From: HKST-UBA178 sp965223815
GTDB taxonomy: Bacteria > Pseudomonadota > Gammaproteobacteria > Chromatiales > Chromatiaceae
NCBI GenBank assembly: GCA_965223815.1
Contig: OZ245019.1
Location: 3,162,001 to 3,226,000, forward strand
Reading direction: 5' to 3'
Length of the DNA stretch: 64,000 bases
In this document: in pieces, positions 53,043 through 61,886 of the stretch
Numbering within the stretch: position 1 is the stretch's first letter
How the letters are laid out: the number at the start of each line of letters is the position of its first letter
Program-made: the position numbers and the translations under genes
Notes under the pieces: generated by a model
What the model saw: only the letters and a program-made list of their open reading frames with translations
What the model was told of the DNA's origin: nothing
Database searches by the model: none

Positions 53043-53481
53043 GAGCGGCGGCTTCTCGCTTATCGAGCTGCTGGTCGCCCTGGCGCTGCTCATTGCCGTG
53101 CTGGCGATAGCACCGGCCTACTTCTCCAGGGGCGTTTCTTCCGCAGAGTTCAGAGACAGCGCCCGACAAATCGCCTCAGGCCTGCGATCAGCTCAGGCAA
53201 GGGCGATCTCGAGTTTTCAAGAACAGGTCTTTTTACTGGATCTAGATAAACTCTACTTCTCCATCGACGAAGATGAAACCAAGGTCCCCCTACCGGAAAA
53301 TATAAATCTCAAACTAAAAACGGCGGAATCCGAACGAGTCGACGAATCCCGGGGAGGTATTCGCTTTTTCCCGGATGGTTCGTCCACAGGAGGAGAAATA
53401 AAACTATCGAAAGACGGCCGGTCACTGAAGGTAGCCGTGAACTGGGCCACGGGCATGATCACCATCGTCGGCAATGAGTAG
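52999..53481 (+). CDS. gspH: Type II secretion minor pseudopilin GspH
   Basis: The only plausible start in frame is ATG 52999, inside the end of gspG (44-bp overlap), giving 160 residues. A long basic leader MLKAAKGRTRIFAFRSGG precedes the cleavage and helix FSLIELLVALALLIAVLAIAP. The body contains ARQIASGLRSAQARAI and GIRFFPDGSSTGGEIKL, typical of GspH/FimT-like proteins. It overlaps gspI by eight nt. Confidence 0.9.
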   Translation: MLKAAKGRTRIFAFRSGGFSLIELLVALALLIAVLAIAPAYFSRGVSSAEFRDSARQIASGLRSAQARAISSFQEQVFLLDLDKLYFSIDEDETKVPLPENINLKLKTAESERVDESRGGIRFFPDGSSTGGEIKLSKDGRSLKVAVNWATGMITIVGNE

Positions 53482-53869
53482 GCGCTACCAGTCTGGCTTT
53501 TCTCTCATCGAAGTGCTGGTAGCCTTCGTTTTGTTGGGCATGACACTGGCCGTAATAATGCAGATATTTTCCGGCGGTCTGCGCAATGCCAGCGCAGCCA
53601 AACACCGGGCGCAGGCGATGGTGCTTGCCGAGAGTAAATTGGAACTGCTTGGCAGCGAAATACCCCTGGAACAAGGGGGAAGCCAGGGGGAGAACGGTCC
53701 GTTCGCCTGGGAAATCGAGATCTACCCATTCGACACTCTTGAGCTGTCCGAAGACGACGCGCCCACCTCGGCAGAACTGTTGGCCATCAAGATATCCGTA
53801 CACTGGAAACAGGGCACCAGAATTCAATCCCTGACGCTGGACACCCTTAGAGTGGGATCACCCGAGTGA
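53474..53869 (+). CDS. gspI: Type II secretion minor pseudopilin GspI
   Basis: The 131-residue product has a short leader MSRRYQSG before FSLIEVLVAFVLLGMTLAVI. The GspI-like body includes AKHRAQAMVLAESKLELLG. It starts inside the gspH 3' end and overlaps the gspJ GTG by four nt. GspI, J and K form the pseudopilus tip complex. Confidence 0.92.
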   Translation: MSRRYQSGFSLIEVLVAFVLLGMTLAVIMQIFSGGLRNASAAKHRAQAMVLAESKLELLGSEIPLEQGGSQGENGPFAWEIEIYPFDTLELSEDDAPTSAELLAIKISVHWKQGTRIQSLTLDTLRVGSPE

Positions 53870-54552
53870 AATCACCTTGTCTCCCTCATTCGGGCACCAC
53901 CAATTCCAAGACCCAGAGAGGGTTTTCCCTGCTTGAAGTTATCATCTCGATTACCCTGCTCAGCGTAGCTCTATCACTGTTGCTGGGTGGTTTTCGCTTT
54001 ACCTCCAGAGCACTTGAGGCGGGTGAAAGAGCCAGCGCCGAAATCGCAAGCATTCAGACGACCCACCGAGTATTCGGCCGCATGGTGGAGCGTCTGTTCC
54101 CCGCCTCCCTCAAGCAAGAGGACGAGCATCAGTATGCCTTCATTGGCTCCCCTACGCGACTGCGTTTTTCCGCTTTTCTGCCTCCATACCCCAGTTCCGG
54201 TGGTTTGCATACGGTCGAGTTCTCCATCGAGGAAGGCGAGAAGCAGTGGTATATCTTTCTCAATATCGCGCCCTTTGACCCCCAAGCATTCGCTGAGAGT
54301 GAATTACCGGAGGAACAGCGCGCGTTGTTGCTGGAGACCCTCCACAAACCCCTGTTCCTCTATCTTGGGGATGCGGAAGATGGTGCCTGGCAGGAGCAGT
54401 GGGAAGACGATGGCCTGTTGCCGAAATTAATCAAGATCGAGTTCAAAGGCGAGGCAACGCCATGGCCGGAGCTGGTCAAGGGTATCCCAGTCAATGCCGA
54501 CATCTCCTGCGCTTTTCCCGATTTTGGCGGCCATTGCAGGCTGGAGAATTGA
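53866..54552 (+). CDS. gspJ: Type II secretion minor pseudopilin GspJ
   Basis: From GTG 53866 the 228-residue product has a leader ending KTQRG before FSLLEVIISITLLSVALSLLLGG. The remainder is beta-rich, with LKQEDEHQYAFIGSPTRLRFSAFLPP and HTVEFSIEEGEKQWYIFLNI, as in GspJ/PulJ. A longer than usual leader (18 residues) is the only oddity. gspK starts on the next base. Confidence 0.9.
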   Translation: MKSPCLPHSGTTNSKTQRGFSLLEVIISITLLSVALSLLLGGFRFTSRALEAGERASAEIASIQTTHRVFGRMVERLFPASLKQEDEHQYAFIGSPTRLRFSAFLPPYPSSGGLHTVEFSIEEGEKQWYIFLNIAPFDPQAFAESELPEEQRALLLETLHKPLFLYLGDAEDGAWQEQWEDDGLLPKLIKIEFKGEATPWPELVKGIPVNADISCAFPDFGGHCRLEN

Positions 54553-55476
54553 ATGCGGGCTAAAAGGAACCGGCAAAGTGGATTAGCGCTGATCATGGTG
54601 CTCTGGTTTGTGGCATTGTTCACGATCCTGGCCCTGAGCTTCTCGCAATCAATGCGCAATGACACCCAGGTTACCGCCAACCTGATCCAGGCGCAGCGGG
54701 CGAAACATCTTGCGGAAGCGGCAATAAACCGCGGAATCTATGGATTGGTGAATCAAGAAAGTGCGGTGGCGGACGCTGTATTGACAGGCAATGCCATCTC
54801 TTTCGACTTTCAGGGTGCAGAGATCTCGTACCGCATAGAGGACGAGAATGGAAAGGTGGATATCAATCAGGCTCAGCCCGAACTGATCGCGAACCTGCTG
54901 ATGTCTCAGGAGGTCGATGCCGACACCGCCACGGCGATTGCCGACAGTGTTGCCGACTGGCGGGATGAAAACGACCTGCGAAGGCTCCAGGGTGCTGAGG
55001 AGGCAGAATATCTAGCCGCTAATATGCAACGGATTCCAGCAAACGCCCCCTTCCAGAGCATTGCAGAAGTTCAGCAGGTTCTGGGAATGAAGCCTGCATT
55101 GTACAAGCGCATCAGACCCTACCTGACGGTGCACAGCGTAAATGAAAAGATCAATCCAAGGTTCGCACCACGGGGCGTGCTGCAGGCGCTCCCCGGTATC
55201 GATGAAACTGAGCTGGAGGCCTTTGTCTCCTACCGGGAATCAATCACTCCTGAGAACGACGCCCCTGCTTTTCCGCAACTGACGGGTGTAGAATCTTGGC
55301 TGGCAACTGAATCGGGTCCGGTATATTCAATCCATGGAACGGCATCTCTAGCTTCCGGTGCCTATGCGGCCCGCAAAATGATCGTATGGATTCACGCGCG
55401 TGAGGAGAGCACCTACTACGTTTTGGAAAATACCGATGCCCCCCTCCGGCCCGAGCCCGGAGATCTAACCGAATGA
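54553..55476 (+). CDS. gspK: Type II secretion minor pseudopilin GspK
   Basis: The 307-residue product has an N-terminal helix with GLALIMVLWFVALFTILALSFS, whose leader ends RQSG. GspK features follow: EISYRIEDENGKVDINQAQPELIANLL, ADSVADWRDENDLRRLQGAEEAEYL and a helix-hairpin-helix stretch INPRFAPRGVLQALPGI. GspK caps the pseudopilus. It abuts gspJ and overlaps gspL by four nt. Confidence 0.93.
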   Translation: MRAKRNRQSGLALIMVLWFVALFTILALSFSQSMRNDTQVTANLIQAQRAKHLAEAAINRGIYGLVNQESAVADAVLTGNAISFDFQGAEISYRIEDENGKVDINQAQPELIANLLMSQEVDADTATAIADSVADWRDENDLRRLQGAEEAEYLAANMQRIPANAPFQSIAEVQQVLGMKPALYKRIRPYLTVHSVNEKINPRFAPRGVLQALPGIDETELEAFVSYRESITPENDAPAFPQLTGVESWLATESGPVYSIHGTASLASGAYAARKMIVWIHAREESTYYVLENTDAPLRPEPGDLTE

Positions 55477-56582
55477 ACTCTGCCCTTACAACCAAGCCGG
55501 GGACAGATTTTGGTGTGCGCCTGAAGGCGTTTCTCAGCTGGTGGGGAGGAGAACTCTGGGAAATGGTCCCAGGTTTTCTCAAACAGGCCGCCTACCCTGA
55601 TGAGGATCTGCTGTTAGTTTTTTTTCAGGGCGATGATGCGACTTTCTTCGAGCGAGAGTCATCGGGCTGGAAACAGCTGAGCAAGTCCTCTGCCCACAGC
55701 AATCTGGCGGAGATCAGATCGCTTATACCGGGTTTATCGTTGGAAAAGAAAACGAGGATTGCCCGAATCGCCCCCGAGGAAGTGCTGCAGCATGTCATAG
55801 AGCTGCCCCTCACTGCCGAGCGTGAACTCGAGAGGATTATCAGCTATCAACTCGACACCCTGTCCCCCTACCCGACCAACCGCATTTACCACGCCTACCG
55901 AATACTCGGGCGTGATCTCGACCGGGCTGTGCTGCAGGTTGAGCTTTACTTGGTACCCAAAGAGCAGGTAGACGCAGTGACGGCGAGAATGCGGGAGTGG
56001 AATATCACGCCTGACTTCGTGGATTGTGCTTCCGAGGAGGCGTCGTTCGATCCGGCAATCAATTTTCTCTCCACTCCCACCGGGAATACTGCGAACAAGC
56101 GCCGACTCTCCCGCTTCAATACATTATTGGTGCTGGTAAACATATTGCTTCTCGTGGCTCTCGCTTTTACTCACCTGCTGCAGAAAAAGCAGGCCGAGGA
56201 AGAGTTGAGCCTGCTTGTGGAAACAGCAAAGGTAGAGGCGGAGGCAGCAAACGATCTCCGCAGCAAGGTCAATGAACTGCAACAACAGGGGGCTTTTCTG
56301 CAGGACTTGAAAAATCAACGTGTGCCGGCGTTGCAAGTAATCGACGAACTAACCAAAATCATCCCTGACGATACCTGGATAGAGGGCGCGCTTTACCACG
56401 GCGATCAACTCAATCTCTCGGGAATTTCCGCCAAGTCGTCAACCCTTATCAGTACAATCGAACGTTCACCTCTGTTCCAGGACGTGGCTTTTCAGGCCTC
56501 GGTGGTTCAGGATTTCAGATCGGGCGGCGAGCGCTTCCAAATCCGTGCGAAGATTACGGCCCCTACTGAAGATGCTGAATAG
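55473..56582 (+). CDS. gspL: GspL/PilN-like type II secretion protein
   Basis: The 369-residue product begins with an actin-like cytoplasmic part (EEVLQHVIELPLTAERELERIISYQLDTLSPYPTNRIYHAYRI). One membrane helix follows (about 215-235, FNTLLVLVNILLLVALAF). A coiled-coil (KKQAEEELSLLVETAKVEAEA) and a PilN-like periplasmic domain close it (VIDELTKIIPDDTWIEGALYHGDQLNLSG). This is the fused PilM-PilN arrangement of GspL, which recruits GspE to the platform. It overlaps gspM by 11 nt. Confidence 0.88.
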   Translation: MNSALTTKPGTDFGVRLKAFLSWWGGELWEMVPGFLKQAAYPDEDLLLVFFQGDDATFFERESSGWKQLSKSSAHSNLAEIRSLIPGLSLEKKTRIARIAPEEVLQHVIELPLTAERELERIISYQLDTLSPYPTNRIYHAYRILGRDLDRAVLQVELYLVPKEQVDAVTARMREWNITPDFVDCASEEASFDPAINFLSTPTGNTANKRRLSRFNTLLVLVNILLLVALAFTHLLQKKQAEEELSLLVETAKVEAEAANDLRSKVNELQQQGAFLQDLKNQRVPALQVIDELTKIIPDDTWIEGALYHGDQLNLSGISAKSSTLISTIERSPLFQDVAFQASVVQDFRSGGERFQIRAKITAPTEDAE

Positions 56583-57156
56583 ATTGTCGCCAATTACACG
56601 CCGAATTTTGGCCCTGCTTGTCCTGCTAGGTATGCTCGTTGCTGTCGGTTCGGTTACGCTACTGCCGGTACTAAAGCGTTCCGCGGAATACGACGAATCG
56701 ATCGACAGCCTCGAATTTCGTCTGCAGAGATATCTTCGACTCGCAGCTCAAGAGAATCCGCTAAAATCCAAACTGACCCAGCTCAGGTCTCAGCGCAGCA
56801 CCGGGGAGGGGTTACTAGATGGTGAGAGCGAGGCAATCGCCGCCGCCAACCTGCAATCCCAGTTCAAGCAGTGGGTACAGGATGCTGGTGGACGATTGGA
56901 GAGCACGCAGATTCTTCCCGGAGAGGCCAGCGGTGTCCTGGATCAGATCGGCATCCGGGCTCAATTCTCAGGAGATATCGAAGCGTTGCAGCAAGTATTG
57001 CATAGTATCGAGTACGGCAAGACCATTCTGGTTGTGGACAAGATCGAAGTGCGCGCCAAAAGAAGTCGAAGACGCAGCAGGCGACCCAACCAGACAAACC
57101 AGGGCCTGCTCAGGGTCTCTCTTGAAATATCCGGATACCGGGCCAGGCAAGGGTAA
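56572..57156 (+). CDS. gspM: GspM-like type II secretion protein
   Basis: The 194-residue product has an N-terminal helix (ILALLVLLGMLVAVGSVTLLPV), a coiled-coil, and a small ferredoxin-like periplasmic domain (GIRAQFSGDIEALQQVLHSIEYGKTILVVDKIEV). It ends with a very basic patch (KRSRRRSRRPNQT). This is the layout of GspM (type II b). ATG 56572 lies within the gspL end. It is followed by the GspC/N-like gene four nt later. Confidence 0.85.
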   Translation: MLNRLSPITRRILALLVLLGMLVAVGSVTLLPVLKRSAEYDESIDSLEFRLQRYLRLAAQENPLKSKLTQLRSQRSTGEGLLDGESEAIAAANLQSQFKQWVQDAGGRLESTQILPGEASGVLDQIGIRAQFSGDIEALQQVLHSIEYGKTILVVDKIEVRAKRSRRRSRRPNQTNQGLLRVSLEISGYRARQG

Positions 57157-57160
57157 GAAA

Positions 57161-57907
57161 ATGGTACGGATCAATCAACAATTGCTGACGTTACTCCTCG
57201 CACTCTCTGCAGGAATAATGATCGTGGGGCTCAGTTTGGGAAACGAACCCTACTCACAGCAGCCACTTCCCCACCCTATCCAAAACAAAGAACAGGAGCC
57301 CGGCCCCGGAAGCACTCGGAAAAAGGATATCGGCATCGGCGAGCAAAACTCTGTGGCGCTTGCTCAATTCTCGGAAACCATCACCCGGCCACTTTTTTCT
57401 GACACCCGCCGCCCTGCTGTGACTGACGAAGAAGACGTCCCCGAAGTAAATCCCAGTTCCGGTTTGCCGATTGAGAAAAACCAGTTTCTGGTAATGGGCA
57501 TTGCCATTACCAACAATGAGAAAACCGCGATACTGCAGCAGCTCAATAAAAAGGATGACATTATCCGGGTAAAAGAGGGGCAACGCGTGTCAGATTGGCT
57601 CGTAGAGTCAATTACCCCGGATACCGTGAAACTAACCAAGCGGGGCACCGCCGATTTCGTCAAGCTGAGTGACAATATCCTCTCTGCGGCGCAGAAAAGA
57701 AAGCTGGTTCAACGGGCTAGGCAAGCCCAGAAAAGGGAACGGGTAGCCGCCAGAAATGCCGCAAACCAACGCGACGGTACAAACCAACGCGGCAATACAC
57801 AAACAAGGCTCAACGCACAGCGGCGGCGCCCAGTGGGAAACCGCTCCACGCGCCAACCCTCCCGTCAATCAAAAAGCGAGCTCGTTGACACTGAGGAGCG
57901 CCAGTAG
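57161..57907 (+). CDS. GspC/GspN-like type II secretion accessory protein
   Basis: The 248-residue product has an N-terminal membrane helix (LLTLLLALSAGIMIVGLSL), a proline-rich linker, a small homology-region-like domain (FLVMGIAITNNEKTAILQQL, DDIIRVKEGQRVSDWLVESIT), and a basic Arg/Gln/Asn tail of about 75 residues without PDZ. Position and domain suggest the inner-membrane-to-secretin linker role of GspC/N (XcpP-like). Another GspC-like gene lies at 22048. ATG 57161 follows AAGGG. The last 39 bp overlap the convergent gspF. Confidence 0.7.
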   Translation: MVRINQQLLTLLLALSAGIMIVGLSLGNEPYSQQPLPHPIQNKEQEPGPGSTRKKDIGIGEQNSVALAQFSETITRPLFSDTRRPAVTDEEDVPEVNPSSGLPIEKNQFLVMGIAITNNEKTAILQQLNKKDDIIRVKEGQRVSDWLVESITPDTVKLTKRGTADFVKLSDNILSAAQKRKLVQRARQAQKRERVAARNAANQRDGTNQRGNTQTRLNAQRRRPVGNRSTRQPSRQSKSELVDTEERQ

Positions 57908-59086
57908 TATCGAAAATATAATTCCGGCGATCAGTACACCCAAGGTCAGAATCAGCAGGGGCTCCAATAGACTGAGCATCTTTCTCAGACTTTGCGCAAC
58001 CTCCTGGTCGTAGACCTCCGAGACATCCATGAGCATATCGTCCAGCCGGCCCGTCTCCTCCCCCACCCGCACCATGTGACAGGCGAGTTTCGGAAACACG
58101 TCCGTATCCAACATCGGGGCGGAGAGTGTGTCCCCCTCCTTAAGGCTCTCGGAAATTTGATCCACTGACTGAGCAAGGAAAGTGTTCTCCAGAGTCTCTT
58201 TGACAATAGCGAGTGCGGATAACAGAGAGACCCCGTTACTGAGCAGTGTGGAGAGTGTCCGGCAAAACCTGGCCACCTCTATCTTCTTGATCAAGGGGCC
58301 GATTCCGCTTAGGGACAGCAACCACTTGTCCCAAGCCAGTTTAGTATCCGGCCTGGCGAGCAGACGCGGTATTCCAAGCAGCAATACCAATAGTATTGCC
58401 AGCAGCACCCACCAATAGCTCTGTAACCAGCCGGAGAGGGCAATTACTACTTGAGTGGGAAGGGGCAGCGCCGCACCCGCCTCATCGAACATACGTTGAA
58501 ACTGAGGCACAACCAATGTCAGCAGCAATATCAGCGAAAGCACGGAAACTACCAGCAGAATGGTGGGATAAATCAGGGCCGCGGAAACACTGGCCCGAAA
58601 CTCCTTGGACTTTTCAAGATAGTCGGCCAGACGATCGAGTACGATATTAAGCGCCCCCCCCTCTTCCCCCGCCCGCACCATGCTGATGTAAAGACGGCTG
58701 AAAGGGGAACCCTCCGATTCCAGTGCGGTGGCAAAAGTACTTCCGCCTCTAATCTCCTCGATAAGGCGGGTAGTCATTTTACGTTCGCGCTCGTCCTCCG
58801 CCACCGATGCCAGAATGGTCAAAGACCTGTCGAGCGACACCCCGGCGCCGAGTAGCCTGGCGAGTTCCCTGGTAAACACCGTTATCTGCGCACTTGAGTG
58901 GCTTCGCAAGCGGGCCAGAATTCCTCCACCGGATCCTGATCCGCCGACCGCGACGGGCTGCGCGCTGATCGGTAAATGGCCACTTTCCTTGAGCCGGGCA
59001 ATTAGCGCCGCTTCGTCTGCGGCCTCCATTTCACCCTCGGCTGGCGAACCGCTTGCCGTCAACGCCCTGTAGTGGTACATCGGCAT
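57869..59086 (-). CDS. gspF: Type II secretion inner-membrane platform protein GspF
   Basis: The 405-residue protein has the start PMYHYRALTASGSPAEGEMEA, two T2SSF domains (ITVFTRELARLLGAGVSLDRSLTILA and VARFCRTLSTLLSNGVSLLSALAIV) and three membrane helices, the last near the C-terminus (LLILTLGVLIAGIIFSILLAL). It is the polytopic platform against which GspE works. It follows gspE after five nt and runs head-on into the GspC/N-like gene. Confidence 0.95.
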   Translation of the reverse strand: MPMYHYRALTASGSPAEGEMEAADEAALIARLKESGHLPISAQPVAVGGSGSGGGILARLRSHSSAQITVFTRELARLLGAGVSLDRSLTILASVAEDERERKMTTRLIEEIRGGSTFATALESEGSPFSRLYISMVRAGEEGGALNIVLDRLADYLEKSKEFRASVSAALIYPTILLVVSVLSLILLLTLVVPQFQRMFDEAGAALPLPTQVVIALSGWLQSYWWVLLAILLVLLLGIPRLLARPDTKLAWDKWLLSLSGIGPLIKKIEVARFCRTLSTLLSNGVSLLSALAIVKETLENTFLAQSVDQISESLKEGDTLSAPMLDTDVFPKLACHMVRVGEETGRLDDMLMDVSEVYDQEVAQSLRKMLSLLEPLLILTLGVLIAGIIFSILLALLSVNELAF

Positions 59087-59091
59087 CTGAA

Positions 59092-60804
59092 TCAGTTTTC
59101 CCTTGTCACCCGCAATACCTCTTCGATGGTTGTGACGCCAGCGATAGCCTTTCTGATCCCGTCTTCCGCCATGTTTATCATTCCTTGAGCCCTTGCGGCC
59201 TTGTGAATCGTTGTAGCATCCGCGTGCTTCAAGACCAGGGCGCGTATATCGTCATTGATCTCAAGGAACTCGAAAATGCCTACTCTGCCGCTATACCCCC
59301 TGCCGGAACAGGTATCACAACCGCTGGCTTGGTAGAGTTCGATCTTGCTGCCTTCCGCCAGACGATCCAGCTGCATACGTTCGACCAACTCCGATGGAGG
59401 GGTATAGGCAATCCTACAGGATGTACATAGCGCTCTTACGAGGCGTTGCCCGAGTACGCCACTGGCGGTCGAAGTGAGCAAATAGTCTTCCACACCCATG
59501 TCCAACAAGCGGGTTATGGCCCCTGCTGCATCGTTGGTGTGCAGGGTAGAGAGTACCATGTGGCCGGTAAGAGCAGACTGAACCGCGATTTCCGCAGTTT
59601 CCAGGTCGCGCATTTCACCAACCATTATCACGTCTGGATCTTGTCGCACAATGGAGCGCAGCACAGTCCCAAATGACAGACCGATATCGGGATTCACCTG
59701 GATCTGCGTCACACCTTGAAGCTGGTATTCCACCGGATCCTCCACAGTAATGATTTTGCGCTCGGGCTGATTGAGGTGGGTCAACGCAGTGTAGAGGGTT
59801 GTAGTCTTGCCACTGCCGGTGGGGCCGGTAACCAGAAAGATTCCATGGCGTTGCGACAACGAGCTCAACATTTTGTCGAGGGTAGCCTTGTCGAACCCCA
59901 ATACATTAAAGTCGAGGTCGACTGCATTATGCTCCAGCAGACGCAGCACCACGCTCTCTCCATGAAGCGTCGGCACAGTGGAGACTCGCATATCGATGTC
60001 CTGATCGCGCACCCTGAGCCGAATGCGCCCGTCCTGGGCGAGCCGCCGTTCAGCGATATTTAAATGGGCCATTATCTTAATGCGGGAAATGATGGCCGAG
60101 GCCAGGCGTTTCGGTGCGGAATCGACCTCCCGCATTACCCCGTCGATTCGAAAGCGCACCCCGAGCCGCCCCTCCGAAGGCTCGATATGGATATCCGAGG
60201 CACGCTCCTCGTAGGCTCTGCGAAAAAGTGTATTGACCAAGCGCACGATGGGCGCCTCGCTGGCGAGGTCTTTGAGACGCTCGATATCCTCCTCGCTGTC
60301 ACCCAGCCTATCCTCACCTGCGTCGGCGATAATCCGATCCAGGGAGCTTTGACCATCGCCGTACAATACTTCCAGTGCCGCGTCCACATCTTTTTCTGTA
60401 CCCACACAAGGAATAATCGGTTGCCTGGATACCATGGCGATGGCTTTGATGGCGTAGCTGTCACCAGGATTTACCATCGCCAACACCAAACCCTCATCAT
60501 CCTCACGCAGAGGAATCACCCGCGACGATTTCAAGAATGCCCTGGAGAGTCTGCCTGGAAACAGGGGTGCCGCAGGGTAGTCCTCCTTAGCGGCAAGCGG
60601 CAATCCATGCTGGATAGAGAGCGCTCGGGCCCGGTCATCATCGGTAATAATACCGAGCTTGATTAGAATGTCACCCAACTCCTGCCCCAGTTCCTTTTGT
60701 GCTTTTTGGGCGCGCTCCAGGCCCGCGTCGTCAAGCAAGCCCTGCTCCAAGAGAACATCACTCAGTGTCCTGGGGGGCTGATAGGTTTCTTCGCTATTCG
60801 ACAT
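59092..60804 (-). CDS. gspE: Type II secretion ATPase GspE
   Basis: From ATG 60804 the 570-residue ATPase has an MshEN-like N-terminal domain (LSDVLLEQGLLDDAGLERAQ). The catalytic core carries Walker A GPTGSGKTTTLYTALTHL, Asp box EDPVEYQLQGVTQIQVN, and Walker B-type VGEMRDLETAEIAVQSALTGH. A tetracysteine zinc site follows (ALCTSC and CDTCSGRGYSGR). It powers pseudopilus assembly. Two further methionines (60813, 60819) lie upstream in frame. Confidence 0.96.
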   Translation of the reverse strand: MSNSEETYQPPRTLSDVLLEQGLLDDAGLERAQKAQKELGQELGDILIKLGIITDDDRARALSIQHGLPLAAKEDYPAAPLFPGRLSRAFLKSSRVIPLREDDEGLVLAMVNPGDSYAIKAIAMVSRQPIIPCVGTEKDVDAALEVLYGDGQSSLDRIIADAGEDRLGDSEEDIERLKDLASEAPIVRLVNTLFRRAYEERASDIHIEPSEGRLGVRFRIDGVMREVDSAPKRLASAIISRIKIMAHLNIAERRLAQDGRIRLRVRDQDIDMRVSTVPTLHGESVVLRLLEHNAVDLDFNVLGFDKATLDKMLSSLSQRHGIFLVTGPTGSGKTTTLYTALTHLNQPERKIITVEDPVEYQLQGVTQIQVNPDIGLSFGTVLRSIVRQDPDVIMVGEMRDLETAEIAVQSALTGHMVLSTLHTNDAAGAITRLLDMGVEDYLLTSTASGVLGQRLVRALCTSCRIAYTPPSELVERMQLDRLAEGSKIELYQASGCDTCSGRGYSGRVGIFEFLEINDDIRALVLKHADATTIHKAARAQGMINMAEDGIRKAIAGVTTIEEVLRVTREN

Positions 60805-60934
60805 GTGGAGCATTATCACATCCGCAATTGAGTCTGGATAGAAGGACCATCATTAACCAGATTAGAAGGTCCTGCTTTAATTCAACAGGTTATCGGTTGT
60901 TTAGAGGCAAACCTGTACACTGCGCACTCGAAAC

Positions 60935-61864
60935 CTATGCCCGTCGCGCGAGATAAGCGATCACCTCGCTGGGCTTCAACTGCTGGGTGCTGTTTCCGGT
61001 GCGGACATAAAAAGCCTCTTCATTCTCTCGCCGAAAAAATACCGGCTCCTGTGAACTCAGCCCCTGGATCAACAGCACTGGTTGGCCATCCAGTGTATAA
61101 ATCCCAGATTTGGTCAGGGGCATGAATTCCACTCCAATATGTTTGCGGAACAGGGAATTCCAGTGCAGCAGCATTCTGTCTTCGCTGGCAAAACGGTCTT
61201 GCTCGAGCCCAAGTGCCCGGCCGTCATCGTCTACACCCACGAGCAGAATCCCCCCACCGCTGTTGAGAAAAGCGGCAATCGTTTTCAGGCATTGGTTCTC
61301 GATTTTCTTATCGGCCTTATCGGTGTGCAGATTCCAGCGCAGGGTGGACTTGAACTCCAGTTGATCGTTCTCACCACCGTTTATCAAGCGCCGCAGGTCA
61401 GATTCGGGGTAATCGCGGAATCCGCCGGTCACCTGTTCACGTAAGTCCTGGTTCTCCCTGAACAACGCCTGCCGCCCCGCATAAAGACGCAAGTGATTTC
61501 TAACCCGGGCAGCGACTATGGGAGGGCTGAAAGGCTTGACGATATAGTCCACCGCGCCCATCTCCAAACCTTTGCGTTCATCGGACTCCTCACCCTTGGC
61601 AGTGATGAAAACAATGGGGATATGGGCAGTGGTGCTATCAGACTTGAGGTGATTGCAGACCTGGTAACCATCCATACCGGGCATCATGATATCGAGCAAC
61701 ACCAAGTCGGGTGGCGGGTCTGCGCGGGCGATCCGCAATGCCGTTTCACCATCAATCGCCGCCTTTATCCTGTAGTGGGGGCTCAGCAACCCTCTCAGGA
61801 TATCTATGTTAATCGGCGTATCGTCCACGATAAGAATCGTCTGCTTGGAACTATCGTTGCTCAT
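60935..61864 (-). CDS. Response regulator receiver fused to AlbA_2 (Schlafen-type) domain
   Basis: The product is 309 residues from ATG 61864. The receiver domain has DD14-15, phospho-acceptor D58 (LVLLDIMMPGMDGYQVCNHL) and the lysine of VDYIVKPF. After a coiled connector, an AlbA_2 (Schlafen-like, divergent AAA-4) domain follows (LRRLINGGENDQLEFKSTLRWN, LKTIAAFLNSGGGILLVGVDDDGRALGL, PVFFRRENEEAFYVRTGNSTQQL). AlbA_2 domains bind nucleic acid or nucleotides. No kinase gene is adjacent. Its output is therefore unusual and unassigned. It lies between gspE and cca on the same strand. Confidence 0.85.
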   Translation of the reverse strand: MSNDSSKQTILIVDDTPINIDILRGLLSPHYRIKAAIDGETALRIARADPPPDLVLLDIMMPGMDGYQVCNHLKSDSTTAHIPIVFITAKGEESDERKGLEMGAVDYIVKPFSPPIVAARVRNHLRLYAGRQALFRENQDLREQVTGGFRDYPESDLRRLINGGENDQLEFKSTLRWNLHTDKADKKIENQCLKTIAAFLNSGGGILLVGVDDDGRALGLEQDRFASEDRMLLHWNSLFRKHIGVEFMPLTKSGIYTLDGQPVLLIQGLSSQEPVFFRRENEEAFYVRTGNSTQQLKPSEVIAYLARRA

Positions 61865-61886
61865 CAATGATCGGTGCCCCCAGCAG

